A program made the position numbers and the translations under genes. A stretch of 64,000 nt of DNA from CAVVTR01 sp963751245 (GTDB taxonomy: Bacteria > Acidobacteriota > Thermoanaerobaculia > Thermoanaerobaculales > Thermoanaerobaculaceae): assembly GCA_963751245.1 (NCBI GenBank), contig CAVVTR010000007.1, positions 310,001 through 374,000 on the forward strand, given 5' to 3'. Each line of letters begins with the position of its first letter. Position 1 is the first letter of the stretch. The notes under the pieces are model-generated. The model worked only from the letters and a program-made list of their open reading frames with translations, was not told the DNA's origin and made no database searches. Shown piece by piece: positions 27,080 to 34,199 of the stretch.

Positions 27080-27744
27080 GCGTCTACGGCGGCACCTTCG
27101 ACCCGGTGCATCTGGGGCACCTGGTGCCCGCGGTGCGGGCCCTGGACACCTTCCTCTTCGACGCCCTCGTCTTCGTGCCCGCGGCCCGGCCCCCCCACAA
27201 GCAGGGGGAGCCGCTGACCCCCTTCTCCCATCGCTTCGCCATGCTCGCCCTGGCCACCCAGCCCTACGAGCGGCTCCTCGTCTCGGACCTGGAGCTGGAC
27301 GGGAACGGGCCGGCCTACACCGTGGACACCCTGCGCCGCTTCCGCGCGCGCCACCCGGGCGACGAGCTCTACTTCATCATGGGCAGCGACTCCTTCTCCC
27401 AGATCGGCGCCTGGCACCGCTGGGAGGAGCTCGTGGCCCTCGCCCACCTGGTCGTGCTCCACCGGGCCACCGTGTGGGGCGAGGCGCTCCGCCTCCGGGT
27501 GCCCGCCGCGCTGCATGCCCACCTCAGGGTGGTGGAGCCGTTCGCCGAGGTGCCGGCCCCGGGGAGGGACGAGCGTCTCGTCTACCTCCTCGACCATGAA
27601 CCGTTCCCCGTCTCGGCCACCCACCTCCGGGAGCGCCTCCGCCAGGGGTTCACGATCCGCGAGCTGGTCCCCCCCGAGGTCTTCCGCTACATCGTGAAGT
27701 ACCGGCTGTATGCTCAGGAGAAAAGGAGCATCGATGGACTCTGA
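27067..27744 (+). CDS. nadD: Nicotinate-nucleotide adenylyltransferase
   Basis: A 225-residue nucleotidyltransferase with GGTFDPVHLGHL (the HxGH active site), MGSDSFSQIGAWHRW and VSATHLRERLRQG (the ISST-like motif). It makes deamido-NAD from nicotinate mononucleotide and ATP; nadE for the next step is 4 kb away at 31.9 kb. The start is GTG inside the end of obg. Confidence 0.94.
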   Translation: MGRIGVYGGTFDPVHLGHLVPAVRALDTFLFDALVFVPAARPPHKQGEPLTPFSHRFAMLALATQPYERLLVSDLELDGNGPAYTVDTLRRFRARHPGDELYFIMGSDSFSQIGAWHRWEELVALAHLVVLHRATVWGEALRLRVPAALHAHLRVVEPFAEVPAPGRDERLVYLLDHEPFPVSATHLRERLRQGFTIRELVPPEVFRYIVKYRLYAQEKRSIDGL

Positions 27745-28096
27745 GGTCCTGGAGAGCCTCCGTACCGCCACCGCGGCGCTGGAGGACAAGAAGGCCTTCC
27801 ACCTCGTCGCCTACGACGTGTCGAGCCGCTCGTCCATCGCCGACGCGTTCCTGCTCTGCTCGGTGGGCTCGGTCCGGCAGGCCCGGGCGGTGGCGGACGA
27901 GGTCGACCGTGCTCTGGTGAGCGGCGGTCTGAGGGCCCTGGCCGTCGAGGGGTACTCCCAGGGAGGCTGGATCCTCATGGATTACGGCTACTTCCTCCTG
28001 CACATCTTCATCGAGGAGAAGCGCGAGTACTACGCCCTGGAACGTCTGTGGGGCGACGCCCCGGAGATCACCGCGGAGCTGCGGCCGGACCGATGA
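27734..28096 (+). CDS. rsfS: Ribosomal silencing factor RsfS
   Basis: A 120-residue RsfS/Iojap protein: AYDVSSRSSIADAFLLCS and GWILMDYGYFLLHIF are the family's core strands. It binds uL14 and keeps the subunits apart in starvation. The start is ATG at 27734 with AAAAGGAG six bases upstream, within the end of nadD; an earlier in-frame start at 27710 is not needed. Confidence 0.93.
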   Translation: MDSEVLESLRTATAALEDKKAFHLVAYDVSSRSSIADAFLLCSVGSVRQARAVADEVDRALVSGGLRALAVEGYSQGGWILMDYGYFLLHIFIEEKREYYALERLWGDAPEITAELRPDR

Positions 28097-29019
28097 AGGC
28101 CCTGTTCGCCACCCGCAACCCGCAGGTTCGCGACCTCGCGCGGGCGCTGGGACGGGTGGCGGCCACGGACCTGCCGGTCCTCCTCGAGGGCGAGACCGGC
28201 ACCGGCAAGAGCCACCTTGCGCGCCGTATCCACGACGCCTCCCGTCCTGGCCGTCCCTTCGCCGTCGTGGACTGCGCCGCCCTTCCCGAGAGCCTCGTTC
28301 CCGCGGAGCTCTTCGGCCACGTTTCCGGGGCGTTCACCGACGCCACCAGGGGCCGGGAGGGCTGGCTCGCGCGGGCGGGCGACGGCACGCTGGTGCTGGA
28401 CCGCCTGGACGTCCTCCACGCCGAGGGCCAGACGGCGCTGCTGCGGGTGCTCGAGGAGCGCCGCTTCGTGCCCGTCGGGGGGCACCGGCAACGGACCTTC
28501 CACGCGCGGGTCGTGGCCCTGGCCATGCCGGGGGCGGCCCCCGGCGCCGGCGGTCCCGGCGCCCTGCGGGCGGACCTGTACCATCGCGTGGCCGGCTATC
28601 ACGCCGTGCTGCCGCCCCTGCGGCGGCGCCCGGAGGACATCCTCCCCTTCGCCGCCACCGTCCTGCGCCGCCTGAGCCGGGCGAGGGGGGGGGCGAGCCG
28701 CCTCGACGACGACGCCACCCAGCTGCTCCTCGCCTATCCGTGGCCGGGCAACTTCCGCGAGCTCGAGGCCGTCCTGGAGCGAGCCAACCTGATGGAGGAC
28801 GGGGAGGAGATCGGCGTGGCGGCCCTCCACCTCACCGGCGCAGCCTGGTCCTCCGTCGCCGCCGCCGCCGCCGAACGGGAGCGACCACTCGCCGACGTGC
28901 AGCGTCTCTACGCCTTGTGGGTGCTGTCCAGGGAGGCGGGCAACGTGTCGCGGGCCGCGCGCGTCCTGGGTGTGTCCCGGCGGACGCTCATCCGCTGGCG
29001 GGGAGAGCCGCCGGCGTGA
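28093..29019 (+). CDS. Sigma-54-interacting transcription activator without receiver domain
   Basis: A 308-residue protein made only of an AAA+ activator domain and a C-terminal helix-turn-helix. Walker A is EGETGTGKS at residues about 33-41, and the sigma-54 contact loop reads GAFTDA instead of the usual GAFTGA. Walker B-like DGTLVLDRLD, the R-finger region RADLYHRVAGYHAVLPPLRRR and PWPGNFRELE follow. The Fis-like end is AGNVSRAARVLGVSRRTLIRW. No sensing domain is present, so control may be by level or a partner protein. It sits between rsfS (four-base overlap) and rlmH (four-base overlap), an unusual place for such an activator. Confidence 0.88.
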   Translation: MKALFATRNPQVRDLARALGRVAATDLPVLLEGETGTGKSHLARRIHDASRPGRPFAVVDCAALPESLVPAELFGHVSGAFTDATRGREGWLARAGDGTLVLDRLDVLHAEGQTALLRVLEERRFVPVGGHRQRTFHARVVALAMPGAAPGAGGPGALRADLYHRVAGYHAVLPPLRRRPEDILPFAATVLRRLSRARGGASRLDDDATQLLLAYPWPGNFRELEAVLERANLMEDGEEIGVAALHLTGAAWSSVAAAAAERERPLADVQRLYALWVLSREAGNVSRAARVLGVSRRTLIRWRGEPPA

Positions 29020-29495
29020 GCGGCGTTCTGCTGCTGTGGGTGGGCCGCCGTGGGGGCGCCCCGTGGGAGGCCCTGGCCGGCGACTACGAGGCCCGGCTGG
29101 CGCGGCTGACGGCGTTCGCGACGGTCCGCGTGCGGCCGGCGGCGGGGCGGCGGCTCGACCCTGCCCGCGCCCTCGCCGAGGAGGCCGCGGCGGTGCGCCG
29201 GCACCTGGCCCGGGACGACGTCCTGGCGGTGCTCGACGAGCGCGGGCGGGAACGGACCACGGAGGCGCTCGCTGCGTGGCTCGAGGAATACCGGAGGCTG
29301 GGCCGCAGGTTGGTGCTCCTGATCGGGTCCGACCTGGGCGTGGACCCCGGTTTCAAGAAGGAGGCGCGAGAGCTCATATCCCTGTCGAGACTGACCCTTC
29401 CCCACCCGCTCGCCCGCGTCCTGCTGCTCGAGCAGCTGTACCGCTGCTTCGATCTGCTCGCGGGCGGTCCGTACCACCGGGGCGGAGGCGCGTGA
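29016..29495 (+). CDS. rlmH: 23S rRNA pseudouridine1915 N3-methyltransferase RlmH
   Basis: A 159-residue SPOUT methyltransferase. The C-terminal signature SLSRLTLPHPLARVLLLEQL, then YRCFDLLAGGPYHRGG, is clearly RlmH. The SAM-loop segment reads LIGSDLGVD where the family usually has FVIGGADG, a departure at the cofactor knot. GTG at 29016 overlaps the activator stop. The obg-nadD-rsfS-rlmH neighbourhood is a classic one, here broken by the activator gene. Confidence 0.85.
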   Translation: MSGVLLLWVGRRGGAPWEALAGDYEARLARLTAFATVRVRPAAGRRLDPARALAEEAAAVRRHLARDDVLAVLDERGRERTTEALAAWLEEYRRLGRRLVLLIGSDLGVDPGFKKEARELISLSRLTLPHPLARVLLLEQLYRCFDLLAGGPYHRGGGA

Positions 29496-29502
29496 CAGGG
29501 CG

Positions 29503-29508
29503 TATAAT
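29503..29508 (+). promoter_or_regulatory. Consensus -10 element ahead of the DksA/TraR-type gene
   Basis: TATAAT, a perfect -10, seven bases after the rlmH stop. No convincing -35 is seen 16-18 bp upstream. Initiation near 29515 would leave a 15-base leader holding AGGAGG before the GTG at 29530, so the zinc-finger gene and holA may have their own promoter. Confidence 0.45.
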
Positions 29509-29529
29509 CTGGCGTCACAGGAGGCTTGG

Positions 29530-29886
29530 GTGACCGAAGCGATCGATCTTGAGCAGATGCGGAAGGACCTGGAGAGCAAGCGCCGCGAGCTGCTCGACAA
29601 CGTCGTCAGGGCCCGCGCAATGGGCGCGGCGGAGACCGATGTCGCAGCGCCCGACATCGCCGACCGGGCCACCAGCGCCTTCCAGCGCGAATTCTCCTTC
29701 TTCCTGTCGGAGAACGAAAACTCCATGCTGCGGCTCATCGACGAGGCCCTGGCGCGGCTCCAGGAGGGGCGGTACGGCCGCTGCGTCCACTGCGGCGACG
29801 CCATCGAGCCGCCGCGGCTCAAGGCCATCCCCTGGGCACGGCACTGCATCGCGTGCCAGGAGCTCCAGGACCGCGGAGACCTGTGA
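29530..29886 (+). CDS. DksA/TraR-family zinc-finger protein
   Basis: A 118-residue protein: a coiled-coil N-terminal half (LEQMRKDLESKRRELLDNVV) and a C4 zinc finger made by CVHCG and CIACQ at residues about 85-109. The family binds the secondary channel of RNA polymerase; without the DxxDxA tip pattern being certain, a general DksA/TraR/YocK label is safest. GTG start with AGGAGG eight bases upstream. holA starts within its stop codon. Confidence 0.85.
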   Translation: MTEAIDLEQMRKDLESKRRELLDNVVRARAMGAAETDVAAPDIADRATSAFQREFSFFLSENENSMLRLIDEALARLQEGRYGRCVHCGDAIEPPRLKAIPWARHCIACQELQDRGDL

Positions 29887-31007
29887 CCCTGCAGCCGGTC
29901 ACGCTCCTCGCCTGCCCCGACGACTACCTCCTCGAGCTCGAACGCGAACAGATCGTCTCCGCCTGGCGGGAGGCCTGTGCCGACGGTGAGGTGATCCACC
30001 TGGACGCCCAGGCGGGTGTGTCGCGCATCGTGCAGGAGTGCATCACCCCCTCGCTGTTCAGCGGTTCCCGGTTGGTACTGGCGGACGCCTCGGCGCTGGT
30101 CGGGCGCAGCGCCAAGGACGCCGCCCCCCTTGCGGAAGCGGTGGCGTCGTGCAGCTGGCGGGACGTCTCCCTGCTGCTGGTGGCCGTGACGTCGAGCGCC
30201 CCGGACGGACCCCTGGCCGAGGCCGTCGGCCGGGTCGGCCGGGTGCGGTGGATTCCCCTCCCCGAGCCTCCCAAGCCCTGGGAGGAGGTGCGGTTGTCGG
30301 GCCCCCAGAGGGCGGCCCTCGAGGGCGTCGTCCGGCGGGTGGCGCCGGACCTGTTGCGCCACCGCGACGTCATGGACGCGCTCCTCGACGTCCACGGGTT
30401 CCACCCCCGCGAGCTCGCCCAGGCCGCAGAGGCCCTCCAGCTCTCAGGCGAGGTCTCGGCGGCGGCTGTGCGGGCGTCGGCGGGAGCCGGGGAGTGCGCC
30501 CTGGCCGATCTCGAGAAGTCCCTCACCCGACGCGACCGCGCAGCTCTCGCCGCCTTCTTCGCCGTGCTGGCGTCCGGCGGCAGGCTCCTTGGGTTCAGGG
30601 GCGAGGCCGTGGGGCCCGACGGCTACGGCCAGGTGCTCACCGGCACCGTCGGCCGTCTCCTCCGCCACGCCCTGGCCATGCGCGGCCACGCCCGCGCCGC
30701 GGGGCTCGAACGCCAGCTCGATCCGCGGGCCTGCAGCGGCCGGGGGTGGTACTCGAGCACCTTCAAGGCGCGTCTCTTGCCCGCCATCGAGGCCACCCTG
30801 GAGGCCGCCCCCGAGTCCCCCCTGAAGGGCATGTCGGCGTGGCAGCTGCACCACAAGTTCCGCCTCGCCGCGGCCTATCCCGACGCCGCCCTGCTGCGGG
30901 CTCTCGCGGCGCTGTCCGGGTGCGGCGCGGAGAGGGCGAGGGGCGGCGAGGCCGTGGGCCTCGTGACGCCCGTGGTCCTGTCCCTGGTCAGCGCTCCTTC
31001 GAAGTGA
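29883..31007 (+). CDS. holA: DNA polymerase III delta subunit
   Basis: A 374-residue protein with the HolA pattern. The N-terminal region has YLLELEREQIVSAWRE and LFSGSRLVLADASAL. The central part (VAPDLLRHRDVMDALLDVHG) is helical, and the C-terminal collar-like domain has WYSSTFKARLLPA. It opens the sliding clamp as part of the clamp loader. HolA diverges widely, so the call rests on length and local motifs. GTG at 29883 overlaps the stop of the zinc-finger gene. The last 20 bases overlap the convergent rsmI gene. Confidence 0.7.
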   Translation: MTLQPVTLLACPDDYLLELEREQIVSAWREACADGEVIHLDAQAGVSRIVQECITPSLFSGSRLVLADASALVGRSAKDAAPLAEAVASCSWRDVSLLLVAVTSSAPDGPLAEAVGRVGRVRWIPLPEPPKPWEEVRLSGPQRAALEGVVRRVAPDLLRHRDVMDALLDVHGFHPRELAQAAEALQLSGEVSAAAVRASAGAGECALADLEKSLTRRDRAALAAFFAVLASGGRLLGFRGEAVGPDGYGQVLTGTVGRLLRHALAMRGHARAAGLERQLDPRACSGRGWYSSTFKARLLPAIEATLEAAPESPLKGMSAWQLHHKFRLAAAYPDAALLRALAALSGCGAERARGGEAVGLVTPVVLSLVSAPSK

Positions 31008-31878
31008 GCAGAGTGTAGAGCTGGCGCCGCGGGATGCCCAGAGCGCGGGCCGCGGCGCGCCGGGCGTCCTGGAGGCTCAGCCCTCCGGCGAGGGCCGCCT
31101 CCAGAGCGCGGCGTGCCGTCGCGGGATCGGCGGTCCCGGCGGGAGCCGCGTCCTCGCGGGGGCCCACCACCAGGGTGTGCTCCCCCAGCGCTGCCCCGCC
31201 GGCCAGGGCCGCGGCGAGCTCGCCCAGGCTGCCGCGCAGGCAGCGCTCGTGGACCTTGGTGAGCTCGGCCAGCAACGCCGCCTGGCGCTCCGCCCCGAGC
31301 ACCGCCGCGCAGTCGGCGAGCTCGGCGGGGAGGCGGTGCGGGGAGAGGAACAGCACCACCGTGTGCGGCAGGACGGCGAGGACCTCCAGCGCCCGCCGGC
31401 GCGCCCCGGAGGTGGCGGGGAGGAAGCCGGCGAAGGTGAACGGGTAGGGCGGCAGGCCGGCCACCGACAGTGCCGCCACCGGCGCGCTGGGCCCCGGCAC
31501 GGCGAGGACCTCGACGCCGGCTTCCCGGCAGGCGCGCACCAGGCGGTAACCGGGGTCCGCGACCAGCGGCGTGCCCGCGTCGGACACCAGCGCCATGGCC
31601 GCGCCCGAGGCGAGACGGTGCACGAGCACCGGCGTCGCCGCCGTCTCGTTGTGCTCGTGGAGCGACCGGGCCCGCGTCGGGATCGAGAAGTGGTTGAGGA
31701 TCTTCCTGACCCGGCGGGTGTCCTCGGCGAGGATGAGCTCCACCTCCGCGAGCACCTCGCGGGCGCGCGGGGAGAGGTCCTGGAGGTTGCCGATGGGGGT
31801 GGCGACCACGAAGAGCCTGCCGGTCCGGGGAGGCTGCGCGGCCCCGCCGGCGCCGCCGGGGGTGGCGGGGGGCTCCAT
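30988..31878 (-). CDS. rsmI: 16S rRNA (cytidine1402-2'-O)-methyltransferase
   Basis: A 296-residue tetrapyrrole-methylase-fold enzyme: LFVVATPIGNLQDLSPRA, ILAEDTRRVRKILNHF, SLHEHNE, VSDAGTPLVADPGYRLV and GFLPA are all hallmarks of RsmI. It methylates C1402 in the decoding centre. Its ATG follows the nadE stop with no gap, so the two are coupled. The first about 20 residues are a low-complexity Ala/Gly/Pro leader. Confidence 0.94.
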   Translation of the reverse strand: MEPPATPGGAGGAAQPPRTGRLFVVATPIGNLQDLSPRAREVLAEVELILAEDTRRVRKILNHFSIPTRARSLHEHNETAATPVLVHRLASGAAMALVSDAGTPLVADPGYRLVRACREAGVEVLAVPGPSAPVAALSVAGLPPYPFTFAGFLPATSGARRRALEVLAVLPHTVVLFLSPHRLPAELADCAAVLGAERQAALLAELTKVHERCLRGSLGELAAALAGGAALGEHTLVVGPREDAAPAGTADPATARRALEAALAGGLSLQDARRAAARALGIPRRQLYTLLTSKER

Positions 31879-32706
31879 CTACCGCTCCGGGTTGCGGGGC
31901 AGGATCCGGTCCACGTTCACGCAGCTCGCGGAGACCCGGGCGGCCACGGTGGGCCGCCACTTGAAGCGGTTGCGCCGGTAGATCGAGAGCACCGCCTCCA
32001 CGAGGCGGGGGGGAAGACCCCCGGCGACGAGGGCGTCGCGGTCCAGCCCGCGGTCGTGGTGCCAGTACAGCACCGCGTCGGCCTCGGCGTAGGTGAAGCC
32101 GAGCTCCGACGCATCGGTCTGCCCTGTCCAGAGGTCGGCGGTGGGCTCCTTCTCGACCACCCGCCCGGGGACGCCGAGGTGGGTCGCGAGCTCGAACACG
32201 TTGGTCTTCCACACGTCGAACAGCGGATTCACGGAGGACGCGTTGTCGCCGAACAGCGTCGTGTAGCCCAGGAGCAGCTCGGACTTGTTGCCGGTGCCGA
32301 GCACCAGGCCCGAGGCGGCGCGGGCCCGGTCGAACAGGGCGATCATGCGCAGCCGCGCCATCACGTTGCCCCAGCGCAGGCGGTGCTCCCCGGCCGACAG
32401 CGCGTCCGCCAGCGCCCGGGCGGCGCCGGCGATGTCCACCACTTCGATCTCCAGCCCCAGCGCGCCCGCGACCTCGCGGGCGTCCGCCAGGCTCGCCGCG
32501 CTGCTGGTGGGTCCGGGCAGGGCCAGGGCGTGGACCGCCCCGGGGCCCAGCGCCGAAACGGCGAGCGCCGCCGCCGCCGCGGAGTCTACGCCGCCGGACA
32601 GCCCTACCACGTAGCGCTCCAGGCCCGAGGCCCGCAGCTCCTCGACGAGAAACGCCCGCAGCGCGTCGGCCAGCAGGGCGACGTTGACGGGCGGGAGCTC
32701 ACGCAT
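31879..32706 (-). CDS. nadE: NAD+ synthase, synthetase domain only
   Basis: A 275-residue ATP-pyrophosphatase: GLSGGVDSAAAAALAV for the P-loop, GTGNKSELLLGY and GDNASSVNPLFDVWKT for the dimer and substrate segments, and EPTADLWTGQTDASELGFTY. It amidates deamido-NAD to NAD. It lacks the glutaminase (nitrilase) domain of long NadE enzymes, but a nitrilase-like gene overlaps its start by eight bases, so the pair may act as a split glutamine-dependent enzyme. Confidence 0.93.
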   Translation of the reverse strand: MRELPPVNVALLADALRAFLVEELRASGLERYVVGLSGGVDSAAAAALAVSALGPGAVHALALPGPTSSAASLADAREVAGALGLEIEVVDIAGAARALADALSAGEHRLRWGNVMARLRMIALFDRARAASGLVLGTGNKSELLLGYTTLFGDNASSVNPLFDVWKTNVFELATHLGVPGRVVEKEPTADLWTGQTDASELGFTYAEADAVLYWHHDRGLDRDALVAGGLPPRLVEAVLSIYRRNRFKWRPTVAARVSASCVNVDRILPRNPER

Positions 32707-33559
32707 CGCCGTCCCTCTCGAACCGCCGCCAGAGGTCGCGCCGCTCCGCGTTGAGGATCGGCACGAGGGTGCGGGTACGCGCCGTGTCCGCCGCCGAGAC
32801 GGAGGCCATCACGAGCGCCTCCCCGACGGCCGGAGCGGGCTCGGAGAGGCTTCCCCCCCGCGCGTCCACCGCCCACGACCCTCCCCCGAAGAGGATCCCC
32901 TCCTCCCAGCCGCAGCGGTTCGCGAAGCACACCGGGGTCACGCAGGTCACCGCAGTGGCCCCGACGATCCAGTGCCACCTCCGGGTGCCGCCGGGCTGCT
33001 CGCCGCCGTCGATCTCGGTGGGACCGCCGGCCACGATCAGGAAGGCGTCCACTCCCTCCTGGGCGAGGAGCACCGCGGTGGAGAGGTGCCAGGCGTCCTC
33101 GCAGATCAGCACGCCGAAGCGGCCGAGGCGGCTGTCCAAAGGGGCGAGGCCGCGCCCCGGGACGAAGTACCGGCCCTCGTCGAACATCCCGTAGGTGGGA
33201 AGGTAGAGCTTGCGGTGGATACCGCGGACCTCGCCCTCCTCCAGCAGCAGAGCCGCGTTGGAGATACCTCCCCCGCGCTCGCGCAGGGGGACGCCGACCA
33301 CGATGCTCAAGCGCCGGCTCGCGTCCAGCAGGGGACGAAGCCTGGGATCATCGGCGTCGAACGCCTCCTCCATCACGCCGTGGGCCAGCAGGTACCCTGA
33401 CAGCGACAGCTCGGGGAAGAGCACGAGGTCGGCACCGGCGCGCCTCGCCCGGTCGACGGCGTCGAGGTGGCGTTCCAGGTTGTGGCCGTACTGGCCGGGG
33501 CAGGTGGCCACCTGGGCCAGCGCGGCCAGGAACGTACCCGGCCTCCTCTGCGTGCTCAC
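32699..33559 (-). CDS. Nitrilase-superfamily amidohydrolase, possible NadE glutaminase partner
   Basis: A 286-residue carbon-nitrogen hydrolase with the complete catalytic triad: Glu in LFPELSLSGYLL, Lys in HRKLYLPTYGMFDEGRYF and Cys in VLICEDAWHLS. The EDAWHLS variant around the cysteine resembles the glutaminase domain of long NAD synthetases more than that of beta-ureidopropionase types. The start is GTG at 33559, following GGGAGGG; frames opening further upstream would read through the divergent promoter region. It sits directly ahead of nadE. Other amides remain possible substrates. Confidence 0.8.
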   Translation of the reverse strand: MSTQRRPGTFLAALAQVATCPGQYGHNLERHLDAVDRARRAGADLVLFPELSLSGYLLAHGVMEEAFDADDPRLRPLLDASRRLSIVVGVPLRERGGGISNAALLLEEGEVRGIHRKLYLPTYGMFDEGRYFVPGRGLAPLDSRLGRFGVLICEDAWHLSTAVLLAQEGVDAFLIVAGGPTEIDGGEQPGGTRRWHWIVGATAVTCVTPVCFANRCGWEEGILFGGGSWAVDARGGSLSEPAPAVGEALVMASVSAADTARTRTLVPILNAERRDLWRRFERDGDA

Positions 33560-33590
33560 GGGCCCTCCCGCGGAAGTGTACCATGAGGCC

Positions 33591-34199
33591 GTGCTGGCCT
33601 TGCTTCTCGCCCTTGCCATGACGCCGGTTCCGGTGGAGCGGGTGGTCGCCGTCGTCAACGGGGTGCCCGTCCTCCAGACCGACGTCGAGCTCGCCGAGAT
33701 CGCCCTCCTGGTGCCCCACCTCGAGGGCGAGGACGCCGCTGGCTACCGCCGGGCCGTCTCCTCGGCCCTGGTGGATCTGGAGCTGCGCTGGCAGGACCTG
33801 AAGTCCGCGGCCATCGCCCAGCGGACCACGGTGGACATGGACCACGTGTGGGCGGCGGCGGAGTCCCGCGCCGGCGGTGCGGAGGCGCTGGCCCGCGCCC
33901 TCGAGGAGGCGGGGCTGGACGCCGGGATGCTCCACCACCTGCTCCGCAAGGCCGCCATCGTTCAGGCGTACGTCTCGACGCGGTTCGAGCCGTTCATCCG
34001 CCCCACCGAGGCCGAGGTGGAGTCGCTGTGGCGCAGCAGGCTGGTCCCCGATCTCGAGGCCGCCGGCAAGCCGGTGCCACCCCTCGCGGAGGTGCGCCCC
34101 CAGGTGGAGGCGCTGGTGCGGGAGAACAAGCTCCAGACCGAGATCGACCGCTGGACCGAGGAGCTCGCCCGCCGGGCCGAGATCGTCCGCTTCTACTGA
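33591..34199 (+). CDS. SurA N-terminal-like periplasmic chaperone without PPIase domain
   Basis: A 202-residue exported protein. A short signal peptide (LALLLALAMTPV) is followed by VERVVAVVNGVPVLQTDVEL, the signature start of SurA/PpiD-type N-terminal domains. The rest is helical and ends with EAEVESLWRSRLVPDLEAAG and ENKLQTEIDRWTEELARRAEI. No parvulin isomerase domain follows, so it should be a holdase for outer-membrane proteins only. GTG start at 33591, divergent from the nitrilase gene by 31 bases. Its last seven bases overlap the convergent transglycosylase gene. Confidence 0.75.
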   Translation: MLALLLALAMTPVPVERVVAVVNGVPVLQTDVELAEIALLVPHLEGEDAAGYRRAVSSALVDLELRWQDLKSAAIAQRTTVDMDHVWAAAESRAGGAEALARALEEAGLDAGMLHHLLRKAAIVQAYVSTRFEPFIRPTEAEVESLWRSRLVPDLEAAGKPVPPLAEVRPQVEALVRENKLQTEIDRWTEELARRAEIVRFY

